Of a stretch of DNA of 64,000 bases, positions 8,413-16,414 are shown one piece after another. This DNA comes from Bog-756 sp963806455. GTDB lineage: Bacteria; Actinomycetota; Acidimicrobiia; Acidimicrobiales; RAAP-2. A program made the translations under genes and the position numbers. Below the pieces are notes generated by a model, which saw only the letters and a program-made list of their open reading frames with translations, made no database searches and had not been told where the DNA came from. Position 1 is the first letter of the stretch; every line of letters starts with the position of its first letter. The stretch spans positions 248,001 to 312,000 of the forward strand of contig CAWDXZ010000002.1 in NCBI GenBank assembly GCA_963806455.1, written 5' to 3'.

Positions 8413-9330
8413 ATGAGAGTGCTCCTCGCCGGTGCTACGGGCGCCATCGGCCGGCCGCTGATCGCCGAGCTGATCGGGGCAGGTCACGAGGTGTCGGGCC
8501 TGTGTCGTTCGTCCGACGCCGCCGGAGACCTCCGGGCGTCCGGGGCCACGGCCGTCCGGGCCGACGTGCTCGACCGGGACAGTCTCCTCGACGCGGTCGG
8601 CGGGCGCCGGGTCGATGCCGTGATCGCTGAGCTCACCTCGCTGAAAAAGACCCCGATCCGCCACCGGGACATGGCCCTGACCAATCGACTGCGTTCCGAG
8701 GGCACGGCCAACCTGGTGGCGGCGGCCCGGGCGATGGGCGCGACGCGTTTCGTGACCCAGTCGATCGTCTTCGGCTATGGCTTCGGGGACTGGGGGGGTC
8801 GGGTCCTGACCGAAGAGGACACCTTCGGCCCGTCGGGGCGAGGCCGGTTCGAAGAGCACGTGGCCGCGCTGCGCTGCAACGAGCGCCAGGTCCTCTCGGC
8901 CGGCGACCTGATCGGCACCGCCCTGCGCTACGGGCTCTTCTACGGCCCCGGTGCGGCGGCCAATCTCGTCGACGGGGTGCGCCGACGCCGGCTCCCGGTC
9001 ATCCGCGATGGGGGGCCGCTTCCCTGGGTGAACATCGACGACGCGGCCCGGGCCACCGTCGCCGCCCTCGGTGCCCCCGGCGGTGCCTACAACATCGTCG
9101 ACGACCTGCCGGTGAGCCTCTCCGACATGATCGTGGCCACGGCGGAGGCCGTCGGGGCCCCGAAGCCCCTGGTCGTACCGGGCTTCGTGCTGGCGCTCAC
9201 CCCCTACGCCCGGGCCATCATGCTGGGCGGCCTGCGAGTGAGCAACGCCAAGGCCAAAGCCGAACTGGGCTGGGCCCCGCTCGTCCCGACCTACCGGGAG
9301 GGGCTGGCCGAGCTGGCCGGCGCACGGTGA
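8413..9330 (+). CDS. NAD(P)-dependent epimerase/reductase (atypical extended SDR)
   Basis: 305 aa starting at ATG 8413, behind GGAGGG at about 8401-8406. The nucleotide-binding motif GATGAIG lies at residues 7-13. The fold continues through VTQSIVFGYGFG and LRYGLFYGPG to WVNIDDAARATVAAL, the usual extended-SDR layout. The canonical catalytic YxxxK is not clear, which fits the atypical SDR group that often acts in sugar or isoprenoid metabolism or as a reductase. No partner genes; the divergent neighbour is the decayed erm. Confidence 0.8.
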   Translation: MRVLLAGATGAIGRPLIAELIGAGHEVSGLCRSSDAAGDLRASGATAVRADVLDRDSLLDAVGGRRVDAVIAELTSLKKTPIRHRDMALTNRLRSEGTANLVAAARAMGATRFVTQSIVFGYGFGDWGGRVLTEEDTFGPSGRGRFEEHVAALRCNERQVLSAGDLIGTALRYGLFYGPGAAANLVDGVRRRRLPVIRDGGPLPWVNIDDAARATVAALGAPGGAYNIVDDLPVSLSDMIVATAEAVGAPKPLVVPGFVLALTPYARAIMLGGLRVSNAKAKAELGWAPLVPTYREGLAELAGAR

Positions 9331-9379
9331 TCGGGGTCATCGCCGGGCCCCGGGGGGCACGGCCCGTCGGAAGCGACTG

Positions 9380-10282
9380 ATGCCGGCGGTGAGCGTGCGG
9401 GACCTGGCCAAGTCCTACGGGCAGAATCAGGCGGTGGTCGACGTCAGCTTCGACGTGGAGCGGGGTGAGGTGTTCGCCCTTCTGGGCCCCAACGGCGCGG
9501 GCAAGACCACGACCATCGAGATCCTCGAGGGGTTCAGGCCGCGGAGCGCTGGCCGGGTCGAGACGCTCGGTGTCGACCCGGCGGCCACCTCGACCCAGCG
9601 TTGGCTGCGGTCGCGCATCGGGGTGGTGCTCCAGGAGCTGGCCGTCGAGCCCTTCTACTCGGTGCGCCAGGTGCTGACCCGCAACGCCGGCTACTACCCG
9701 CACCCCCGCCCGGTCGACGAGGTCATCGAGTTGGTGGGCCTGTCCGAGAAGGCGGACGCCAGGGTGAAGACGCTCTCGGGCGGTCAACAGCGCCGGCTGG
9801 ACGTGGGCCTCGGCATCGTCGGCAACCCCGAGCTCCTCTTCCTCGACGAGCCCACCACCGGCCTCGACCCGTCGGGCCGTCGCGACTCGTGGGAACTGAT
9901 CCGCAAGTTGGCGGCCGAGGGGACCACCATCTTGCTGACCACCCACTACATGGACGAAGTGGAGGCACTGGCCGACCGGGTGGCCGTGCTGTCCAACGCC
10001 CGCATCGTGGCCACCGGCACCCCGTCCTCGCTGGGCGGCCGCGACTCGGGGGCGGTGACGATCCGGTTCGGCCTCCCCGACGGCGTCGCCCCGGGCGACC
10101 TGCCGGTGACGGCCCATCCCGCCACCGAGCGAGTCGTCGAGATCCACACCGAGGACGAGCTCCGCGTGCTCCACACCCTCACCGGCTGGGCACTGGAGCG
10201 GGGCCTCGACCTCCCCGGCCTGTCGGTGCTGCGGGTCACGTTGGAGGACGTCTACTTGAAGCTGACCCGGGGGGAGCCGTGA
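9380..10282 (+). CDS. ABC transporter ATP-binding protein (DrrA-like)
   Basis: 300 aa. Walker A GPNGAGKTT, signature LSGGQQRRLDVGL, Walker B LLFLDEPTTGLD and switch histidine TTHYMDEVE are all present, followed by a C-terminal regulatory extension of about 80 residues as in drug/lipid exporters of the DrrA/CcmA group. It powers the permease encoded by the next gene, whose GTG overlaps this TGA. The pair forms a minimal ABC-2 exporter; substrate unknown. Confidence 0.93.
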   Translation: MPAVSVRDLAKSYGQNQAVVDVSFDVERGEVFALLGPNGAGKTTTIEILEGFRPRSAGRVETLGVDPAATSTQRWLRSRIGVVLQELAVEPFYSVRQVLTRNAGYYPHPRPVDEVIELVGLSEKADARVKTLSGGQQRRLDVGLGIVGNPELLFLDEPTTGLDPSGRRDSWELIRKLAAEGTTILLTTHYMDEVEALADRVAVLSNARIVATGTPSSLGGRDSGAVTIRFGLPDGVAPGDLPVTAHPATERVVEIHTEDELRVLHTLTGWALERGLDLPGLSVLRVTLEDVYLKLTRGEP

Positions 10283-11082
10283 GCGCCGTACCTGCCACCG
10301 GGTCCTTCCAGGGCCTCCAGGACATCAAGCTGGTGGGCCGGCAGGTCCGCTTCGAGCAGCTCTCCTTCTGGCTCAATCCGGTGGGGGCCGTCTTCACGGT
10401 GGGATTCTCGGTGGTCTTCCTCGTCCTGCTCGGCGCGTCGGCCGGCCACTCGCGGATCTCGTTCTACGGCAACATCAGGCTGATCCAGTACTACGTCCCC
10501 GGCTTCGTGGCCTACGGGGTGATGGCCGCCTGCTTCAACATCCTGGCCATCACCCTGGTCAACCGGCGGGAGATGGGCCTCCTCAAACGGCTACGGCTCA
10601 GCCCTCTCCCTACCTGGATCCTGCTGGCGGCCATCATGGTGAACTCCATGATCGTCGCCGTGGTCGAGGTCGTGCTCCTGCTGGCCGTCGGGTGGGTCGC
10701 CTTCGGGGTGCACCTGCCCGGGAGCATGGCCGCCTTCGCGGTGGCGCTCGTCGTCGGGATGCTCAGCTTCACCGCCCTCGGTGTGGCCATGAGCACGGTG
10801 GTCCCCAACCAGGACGCGGCGGGGCCGCTGGTCAGCATCGTCTTCTTCGTGTTGCTGTTCCTCTCGGGCCTGTGGTTCCCCCTCGCCCCGGGGTCCGGCC
10901 TGTCCCGCTTCTCGGCGTACTTCCCCGTCCACCACTTCATCGCCGCCGTGTTCGCCCCGTTCCACACGGCGCACGGTGCATCGCCCTGGGCGTGGAACGA
11001 TCTGTCGGTCGTGGCCGTCTGGGGGGTGGTCGGCGCTCTCGTGGCGGTGCGACGCTGGCAGTGGTCGCCCCGCCGCGGTTGA
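10279..11082 (+). CDS. ABC-2 type permease
   Basis: 267 aa from GTG 10279, overlapping the ATPase stop (GTGA). About six hydrophobic helices are visible, for example PVGAVFTVGFSVVFLVLLG, YYVPGFVAYGVMAACFNILA and FVLLFLSGLWFPLAP, which matches the ABC2_membrane fold and length. Together with the preceding ATPase it would export a drug, lipid or wall component across the cytoplasmic membrane. Confidence 0.9.
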   Translation: MSAVPATGSFQGLQDIKLVGRQVRFEQLSFWLNPVGAVFTVGFSVVFLVLLGASAGHSRISFYGNIRLIQYYVPGFVAYGVMAACFNILAITLVNRREMGLLKRLRLSPLPTWILLAAIMVNSMIVAVVEVVLLLAVGWVAFGVHLPGSMAAFAVALVVGMLSFTALGVAMSTVVPNQDAAGPLVSIVFFVLLFLSGLWFPLAPGSGLSRFSAYFPVHHFIAAVFAPFHTAHGASPWAWNDLSVVAVWGVVGALVAVRRWQWSPRRG

Positions 11083-11093
11083 GCGACGTGCCG

Positions 11094-11111
11094 TGAGGGC
11101 CTGCGCCCTCA
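11094..11111. terminator. Hairpin between convergent genes
   Basis: TGAGGGC, loop CTGC, GCCCTCA: a perfect 7-bp stem placed between the ABC permease stop (11082) and the stop of the convergent phosphoesterase, whose TGA forms part of the stem. It lacks a T-run, so it may act as a weak bidirectional terminator or as a 3'-end stabiliser. Confidence 0.45.
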
Positions 11112-12773
11112 GGGGTCGACGGTGACCCGGTAGGAGCGTGCCCCCACCGGCCCGCGTCCGAGGCTGACGCCCACGGTCACCCCGGAGGACCCGGCCGCGG
11201 TGGGCGTCCCGGTGATGGCGCCGGTTCTCGGATCGAGGACCAGTCCCGCCGGGAGGTCGTCGGAGAGTACGCTCCAGTGCACCCGGGCACCGGTGGGTGA
11301 TGCCTTGAGGGTGGCGGTGTAGGGGATCCCCACCACGCCGATCGGCAGCTGGCCGGGGCGGACAGCCGGTGTGCCGGGCACGGCCCCCTTGTCCACCGCC
11401 GACCTCGGCGGGATGCGCCCGGGCCCGCTGACCAGACAGCCGGCGCTGAGGCCGGGGTCGGCCGGGGGAGCCAGGGTCGGGGGCGAGGCGAAGGGCGGCG
11501 GTGAGCCCAGGTCCACCATGTCGAACACATCGTGGGCGTTGGCGTCCCGGCGGGTGAGGGCCGGAAGGTTCCACTTGGCTTCGAGCGTCTTCAGCACCGA
11601 GGTGTGGTCGTAGACGCGGTGTGAGACGAAGTCGGACCGGGCATAGGGCGACACCACGCCCGCCGGGACCCGGAAGCCGTACCGGTCGAACCCACCCGGT
11701 GCCGAGTTCGGGGTCAGTACCGGTGGGACGTCGTCGGGTGGCAAGGCCATCGGCGGCGGGACGTGGTCGTACCAGCCACCCCACTCGTCGTACGTCCAGA
11801 TCAACAGGGTCGTCGACCACTGTGGCCCATCCATCACCGCTCCGACCACCTGGGCGAGGAATTGGTCACCGAACTGGATGTCCTGGGGGTTCTCCTCGGA
11901 CGAGCGGCTGTAGTCCGGTTCGACCAGCGAGAATTGGGGGAGCGTACCGGCGGCGGCGTCGGAGAAGAAGGCGTCGACGGGGACGAGATGCTCGGTGATC
12001 GCCGGCTGCGAGAGCAGGGGCAGCCACACCCCGGCGGAGGGCAGGTTCGAGTAGTAGTCCCTCCAGGTGATACCGAACCGGTTGAGCAGGTCGAAGACGG
12101 TGCCGTTGGGTGGCAGGTCGTCAGGGAAGTTGTCGGCGACCTGCCCGAGCGACGTTCCGGCCAGGAGGTAGCGGCGGTTCGGGTCGGTCTGGCCGAGCAC
12201 GGACGAGAACCAGCGGTCGGCGATGGGGAACGTGCCGGCCAGGCTCCAGGTGAACGGCAGGTCGGAGCCGAGGAAGTACCCGAGCGACTCACCCGTCGAG
12301 GCCTCGACGAACCCGGTGTTGGCCCCTCCGGCGTAGGAGTGGTGCGCCAGGTTCCAGTTGTTGCCCACGCCGTCGGTCTGGCACTCGCTCGGCATATGGA
12401 AGGCATGGACCAGGTTCCCGTGGCCGTCGGGGAGGGTGATGGTCGGCTGCCCGTCGGCCCCCTTGGGAAGGCAGTCCCCCCGGCCCAGCATGCCGAGGAT
12501 GTTGTCGAAGGAGTGGTTCTCCATCATCACCACGACGAAATGCTCGATCTCGGGCACCAGGTCGGTTCCGACCGGCCGGCCGGGGTCGGGGCAGGTGCCG
12601 GCGGGCATCACCCCCCGTGCCTCCCGGCCCCGACGGATGGCGGCCCGGGAGGCGGCTCCGGCCCCCGCTCCCGGGGGGGTGAGCCCTGATCCGGGGGCGT
12701 GGGCCCCGATGCCCATCGAACCGGCGGCGACCGCACCCAGCAGGTGCCTTCGACTGAAACGGAGCTCGCTCAC
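11109..12773 (-). CDS. Tat-exported phosphoesterase (phospholipase C / acid phosphatase family) with C-terminal Ig-like domain
   Basis: 554 aa. The start RFSRRHLLGAVAAG is a twin-arginine signal, so the folded enzyme is exported. VVVMMENHSFDNILG carries the metal-binding/nucleophile region of the PF04185 phosphoesterase family, and TYDEWGGWYDHVPPP the second metal site. Residues from about 455 (GVVGIPYTATLKA, GLVLDPRTGAITGTPTAAG) form a He_PIG/putative Ig domain that may help anchor or bind surface polymers. Family members cleave phospholipids or phosphomonoesters. Monocistronic, convergent with the ABC exporter. Confidence 0.88.
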   Translation of the reverse strand: MSELRFSRRHLLGAVAAGSMGIGAHAPGSGLTPPGAGAGAASRAAIRRGREARGVMPAGTCPDPGRPVGTDLVPEIEHFVVVMMENHSFDNILGMLGRGDCLPKGADGQPTITLPDGHGNLVHAFHMPSECQTDGVGNNWNLAHHSYAGGANTGFVEASTGESLGYFLGSDLPFTWSLAGTFPIADRWFSSVLGQTDPNRRYLLAGTSLGQVADNFPDDLPPNGTVFDLLNRFGITWRDYYSNLPSAGVWLPLLSQPAITEHLVPVDAFFSDAAAGTLPQFSLVEPDYSRSSEENPQDIQFGDQFLAQVVGAVMDGPQWSTTLLIWTYDEWGGWYDHVPPPMALPPDDVPPVLTPNSAPGGFDRYGFRVPAGVVSPYARSDFVSHRVYDHTSVLKTLEAKWNLPALTRRDANAHDVFDMVDLGSPPPFASPPTLAPPADPGLSAGCLVSGPGRIPPRSAVDKGAVPGTPAVRPGQLPIGVVGIPYTATLKASPTGARVHWSVLSDDLPAGLVLDPRTGAITGTPTAAGSSGVTVGVSLGRGPVGARSYRVTVDP

Positions 12774-12783
12774 GTTCTGAACC

Positions 12784-12789
12784 TACAAT
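12784..12789 (+). promoter_or_regulatory. Candidate -10 element of the cyclase-family gene
   Basis: TACAAT, 40 bases before ATG 12829 in a 55-bp divergent gap. GAGGAGGAAG at about 12819-12828 is the ribosome site. The -35 would lie inside the divergent phosphoesterase gene and is not clear. Confidence 0.4.
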
Positions 12790-12828
12790 CCATTCCCGAC
12801 GGCATCGGCACCGGCACCGAGGAGGAAG

Positions 12829-13827
12829 ATGGCAGACGCTCCCGGCGACGGGCAGGCGGACGGAAGGGTCTCGCCCCGACTGCCCGGATATGACGAGCTG
12901 CCGCCAGCACCGCGGGGCGGGCGGTCCGGATGGGGCCTCTTCGGGCCGACCGACTCCGTCGGGCTCCTCAATCTGCAGACACCCAGTCGGGTGGCGGCCG
13001 CCGCCCGACTGGTCCGCACGGGCGACGTCTACTCGCTCAACGCGCCGCTCGACGCCCTCGATCCGCCCCTCTTCCTGCGCGGCGCGCTGGAGCACACCGT
13101 GACGGCCATGGGGGGTTCGGCGTTCGACGACAAGCTCGACAACTTCTACCCGCAGGCATCGAGCCAGTGGGACTCCCTGGCCCATGTCGGCTACGACACC
13201 GACCTGTTCTACAACGGTGCCACCGCCAGCGACGTCCACTTGAAGGCCCGCAACACCATCGACCACTGGGCCAGGCGGGGCATCGCCGGACGGGCGGTCC
13301 TCCTCGACATCGACGCGGCTCTCGGGGGGGCCGGTGCCGGATTCGATCCGGCCAGCCCCCGGGCCATCACCGCCGACGATCTCGAGGCGGCACGCCGTGC
13401 CGCCGGTGTCGAGTGGCAGGACGGCGACGTGATGCTGCTCCACACCGGCTTCCTGGCCTGGTACCTGCGGCAGGAAGTGGGCGTGAGGGCCCGGTTGGCC
13501 GAGCTCCGCGAGCTGGCGGCCATCGGGCTCGAACCGAGCGAGGAGATGGCCCGGTACCTGTGGGACTCCCACCTGTCCGCCGCCGCCGCCGACAACCCGG
13601 CCCTCGAAGTGTGGCCGCCGGACCTGAGCCCGGAGCGGATGCCGTTCGGGTTCTTGCACCGGATGCTCATCGGCCAGTTCGGCCTGGCCATCGGTGAGCT
13701 GTGGTGGCTCGACGACCTGGCCCGGGCGTGCCGGGCCGATGGCCGGTACGAGGTCTTCCTCACCGCCGCCCCCAACCATGTCACCGGGGGGATCGGGTCC
13801 TCGGCCAACGCCCTGGCCGTCAAGTGA
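12829..13827 (+). CDS. Cyclase-family (kynurenine-formamidase-like) metal-dependent hydrolase
   Basis: 332 aa with a strong GGAGGAAG ribosome site. The segment SLAHVGYDTDLFYNG corresponds to the HxGTHxD metal-binding region of the cyclase family (PF04199), and later LLDIDAALGGAG and GDVMLLHTGFLAWYL match its conserved core. Such enzymes hydrolyse amide or lactone-like bonds, kynurenine formamidase being the best known. Substrate unknown. A glyoxalase-fold protein gene follows 62 bp downstream and may be cotranscribed. Confidence 0.8.
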   Translation: MADAPGDGQADGRVSPRLPGYDELPPAPRGGRSGWGLFGPTDSVGLLNLQTPSRVAAAARLVRTGDVYSLNAPLDALDPPLFLRGALEHTVTAMGGSAFDDKLDNFYPQASSQWDSLAHVGYDTDLFYNGATASDVHLKARNTIDHWARRGIAGRAVLLDIDAALGGAGAGFDPASPRAITADDLEAARRAAGVEWQDGDVMLLHTGFLAWYLRQEVGVRARLAELRELAAIGLEPSEEMARYLWDSHLSAAAADNPALEVWPPDLSPERMPFGFLHRMLIGQFGLAIGELWWLDDLARACRADGRYEVFLTAAPNHVTGGIGSSANALAVK

Positions 13828-13889
13828 ACGAGCGTCGCTCCACCGGCGGCCCCGGACAGCGTCGGAAGGGTCGGTCGCCGGAGGACGGC

Positions 13890-14243
13890 ATGGCCGACGA
13901 CTGGGCCCGGCCCGTGGTGCACTGGGAGATGGTGGCCCGGGACCCCGGTCGGCAGGCCGAGTTCTACCGCGCCCTGTGCCATTGGGAGATCGGTGACGGA
14001 CCGATCATGGCGATCGCCCCGGGGCTCGGTGGCCCCGAGCCCGGTCCGGCCGGGCACATCCGCCAGGGGGACCGGCCCGGTGTCACCCTCTTCGTCCAGG
14101 TGAGGGAGCTCGAAGCCTCGCTGGCGCTGGCCGTGGAACTGGGGGCGCACCTGGTGGCCGAGCCGTTCGACGTGCCCGGCGGCCCGACCCTGGCCGCCGT
14201 GGACGACCCCGAGGGCAACCCGCTCGTTCTCGTGCAGCAGTGA
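13890..14243 (+). CDS. VOC (glyoxalase/bleomycin-resistance fold) protein
   Basis: 117 aa from ATG 13890, chosen because GGAGGA sits at about 13880-13885 and the fold starts with VVHWEMVARDPGRQAEFYRAL. The end AVDDPEGNPLVLVQQ is the classic second half of a VOC domain. Members bind a metal and act as isomerases, dioxygenases or binding proteins; the function here is not recognisable. Confidence 0.75.
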   Translation: MADDWARPVVHWEMVARDPGRQAEFYRALCHWEIGDGPIMAIAPGLGGPEPGPAGHIRQGDRPGVTLFVQVRELEASLALAVELGAHLVAEPFDVPGGPTLAAVDDPEGNPLVLVQQ

Positions 14244-14249
14244 CGCGGC

Positions 14250-14561
14250 TCAGTCGAACGTGTCGTACCGCCGGACGGAGACGGTGCCGGGGTCTACGAA
14301 GGACATGAACTCGGTCGTGACCGGGTCGCCCTCCCAGGCCCGGCCGGCGGCCTCGGCATCCTGATCGCTGCGCCACAGGTCGATGACCGTCCACTCGCCG
14401 TCCTCGGCCCGGGCGACGGTGCGCCGCAGCAGGCCCGGCTGCCGGTAGGCGAACTCGGTCTGGACCCGGCGGTCGGCGGCGGCGAATGCCCGGGCGTCGG
14501 CGTCCCGGGAGAGTCGAAAGCGCATGATCTCGATCACGGCGTCCCAGGCTACCGGGGTCAT
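14250..14561 (-). CDS. Small ABM/EthD-like dimeric alpha-beta barrel protein
   Basis: 103 aa from ATG 14561, whose ATGA overlaps the stop of the upstream VOC gene. The pattern IEIMRFRLSRDADARAFAAA, GLLRRTVARAEDGEWTVIDL and WRSDQDAEAAGRAW resembles the dimeric alpha-beta barrel (antibiotic monooxygenase-like) family. Probably works with the neighbouring VOC protein. No catalytic residues can be assigned. Confidence 0.65.
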   Translation of the reverse strand: MTPVAWDAVIEIMRFRLSRDADARAFAAADRRVQTEFAYRQPGLLRRTVARAEDGEWTVIDLWRSDQDAEAAGRAWEGDPVTTEFMSFVDPGTVSVRRYDTFD

Positions 14562-15022
14562 CCAGCGGGTCCGGTGGTCCCTTCTGCGCCCAGCCACTGG
14601 GCCAGCTCGATGACCACCCCACCCGGCCCGTCGACGAAGACCAACCGGCGGTCGTGGAACTCCATGATCTCGTTCCGGGCCTCGATGCCGGCGTTCGAGA
14701 GTGTGCCCAGGGTGGCCTCGATGTCGTCGACGGCGAAGCACACATGGTTGTAGCCCAGCCGGGCGAGCTGGCCGGCATCGGAGTCGTCTAAGAGGACCGG
14801 GTGGTGGAAGCGGAGGAGCTGGACCTCCTGGTGGGTGGCGGCGCCGGCCAGCCTCAGGGTGACGTGGTCCGCCTCCCAGTCGGGTATGCCCATGTAGCGG
14901 GACATGAGCTCACCGGACACCACGGTGGCCGCGGTCTCCTCGAAGCCGAGCAGGGCGAAGAACCGCCGGGCCGCGCCCAGGTCCTGCACGGCGATGGTCA
15001 CGTGGTCGAAACCGCGGTGCAT
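14558..15022 (-). CDS. VOC-family dioxygenase/glyoxalase-like protein
   Basis: 154 aa from ATG 15022. FDHVTIAVQDLGAARRFFAL opens the first beta-alpha-beta-beta-beta module, and NHVCFAVDDIEATL with FVDGPGGVVIELAQW the second, giving a complete two-module VOC domain with His and Glu metal ligands in the expected places. An upstream GTG/ATG extension would overlap the promoter of the divergent hydrolase gene and is less likely. Coupled to the small barrel protein by ATGA. Confidence 0.8.
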   Translation of the reverse strand: MHRGFDHVTIAVQDLGAARRFFALLGFEETAATVVSGELMSRYMGIPDWEADHVTLRLAGAATHQEVQLLRFHHPVLLDDSDAGQLARLGYNHVCFAVDDIEATLGTLSNAGIEARNEIMEFHDRRLVFVDGPGGVVIELAQWLGAEGTTGPAG

Positions 15023-15092
15023 GTCCCATTGTGGCCGATTCCCGGCCCCGCCCGGGGCGGCGGCCCGAGACGCATGCCAGACTGCGACCTGC

Positions 15093-15896
15093 ATGCCCGT
15101 GGTCACCGCCGAGGGGTTCGACCTCCACTACGAGCGCACGGGCCACGGGGCGCGGCTGTTGTTCCTGACCGGGTCGGGCACGACCGTGGGGCAGTCCCGC
15201 CTCCTCGTCGACCGGTTCACCGCATCCTTCGACGCGGTGGCCTTCGACTACCGGGGGATGGGGAGGAGCGGGTCGCCTCCGGGTCCCTACGGCATGGCCG
15301 AGTGTGCCGGAGACGCGCTCACGGTGATGGACGAGCTGGGCTGGGACACCGCCCGTGTCATCGGGATCAGCTTCGGGGGCATGGTGGCCCAGGAGCTGGC
15401 CGTCACCGCCCCGCGGCGCGTCGAGCGCCTGGCCCTTCTCTGCACCTCGCCGGGAGGTGCGGGTGGGTCCTCCTACCCGCTGCACGAGCTCGAACGCCTG
15501 GGGAGGGGGGCCCGGTCGCAGACCTTGCGGGCCCTGGTCGATTCGCGTTTCGACGACGAGTGGCTCGCCTCCCATCCCGGCGACCGGAACCTGCTCGCCG
15601 GGCTCGAGGCCAGGGCGTCCGGGCCGGACCGGGGCGTCCGGCGGGCCGCCCGGCAGCTGGATGCCCGCCGGGCTCACGACGTCTGGGAGCGGCTTCCCGC
15701 CGTCACCTGCCCGACGTTCATCGGCTGCGGCCGATACGACGGGATCGCCCCGCCCGGCAACGGCGCAGCCATCGCCTCCCGCGTCGAGGGGTCGACGTTG
15801 GAGGTGTACGAGGGTGGGCACGCCTTCTTCGTGCAGGATCCACGGGCCCTCCCCGACGTCATCGCCTTCCTGGCCGGGCCGCCGGAGCCCCGGTGA
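15093..15896 (+). CDS. Alpha/beta hydrolase
   Basis: 267 aa from ATG 15093. The oxyanion region LLFLTGSGTT, strand motif AFDYRGMGRSG, nucleophile elbow GISFGG (GxSxG), acid in CGRYDGIAPP and histidine in EGGHAFF give the whole catalytic triad. Related enzymes hydrolyse esters or C-C bonds of ring-cleavage products. The cupin gene downstream, with a dioxygenase-like sequence, could supply its substrate, but this is inference from proximity. Confidence 0.88.
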   Translation: MPVVTAEGFDLHYERTGHGARLLFLTGSGTTVGQSRLLVDRFTASFDAVAFDYRGMGRSGSPPGPYGMAECAGDALTVMDELGWDTARVIGISFGGMVAQELAVTAPRRVERLALLCTSPGGAGGSSYPLHELERLGRGARSQTLRALVDSRFDDEWLASHPGDRNLLAGLEARASGPDRGVRRAARQLDARRAHDVWERLPAVTCPTFIGCGRYDGIAPPGNGAAIASRVEGSTLEVYEGGHAFFVQDPRALPDVIAFLAGPPEPR

Positions 15897-15949
15897 CCTC
15901 CGTACTGCCACAATGGGGGTCCCGGCCCGCGCAGGAGGAGAGGAGAGCG

Positions 15950-16408
15950 ATGACGACCACTGAGTCCGTGCCCCAGGCGGTGCATCTCGGCGCCGACGAC
16001 CTGCCGTTCGTGGAGATCGGCGACGGCAACAAGCTGAAGGTGATCCAGGTCAAGCCAGAGGAGGGCCTCTGGATCGTCGAGAACATCTTCCGGGCGGGCT
16101 ACGAAGTGCAGACCCACCGCCACACCGGGCCCGTCTACGCCTACACGACCTCGGGCGCGTGGAAGTACAAGGAGTACGACTACGTGAACCGGGCCGGCTC
16201 GTTCCTCTACGAGCCGGCCGGCTCGGTCCACACCCTCCGGTGCGTCGAGGACGACACCCGGGTGTGGTTCCAGATGTACGGGGTCAACCTGAACCTCGAC
16301 GCCGACGGCAACGTGGAGAGCGTCTACGACGGAGCCGGGGCGCTGGCGGCCTACGAGGCGCTGTGCGAGGCGGAGGGGTACCCACCGCCTCGGGTACTGG
16401 TCGGCTGA
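15950..16408 (+). CDS. Cupin protein, 2,4'-dihydroxyacetophenone dioxygenase-like
   Basis: 152 aa behind a long AGGAGGAGAGGAG ribosome site at 15932-15944. The metal motif is seen in QTHRHTGPVYAYTTSG and GSVHTLRC, and FLYEPAGSVH is typical of the DAD-like cupin group, which cleaves an alpha-hydroxyketone C-C bond. Cytoplasmic; may form a small operon with the preceding hydrolase (53-bp gap). Confidence 0.75.
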   Translation: MTTTESVPQAVHLGADDLPFVEIGDGNKLKVIQVKPEEGLWIVENIFRAGYEVQTHRHTGPVYAYTTSGAWKYKEYDYVNRAGSFLYEPAGSVHTLRCVEDDTRVWFQMYGVNLNLDADGNVESVYDGAGALAAYEALCEAEGYPPPRVLVG

Positions 16409-16414
16409 TCCGGC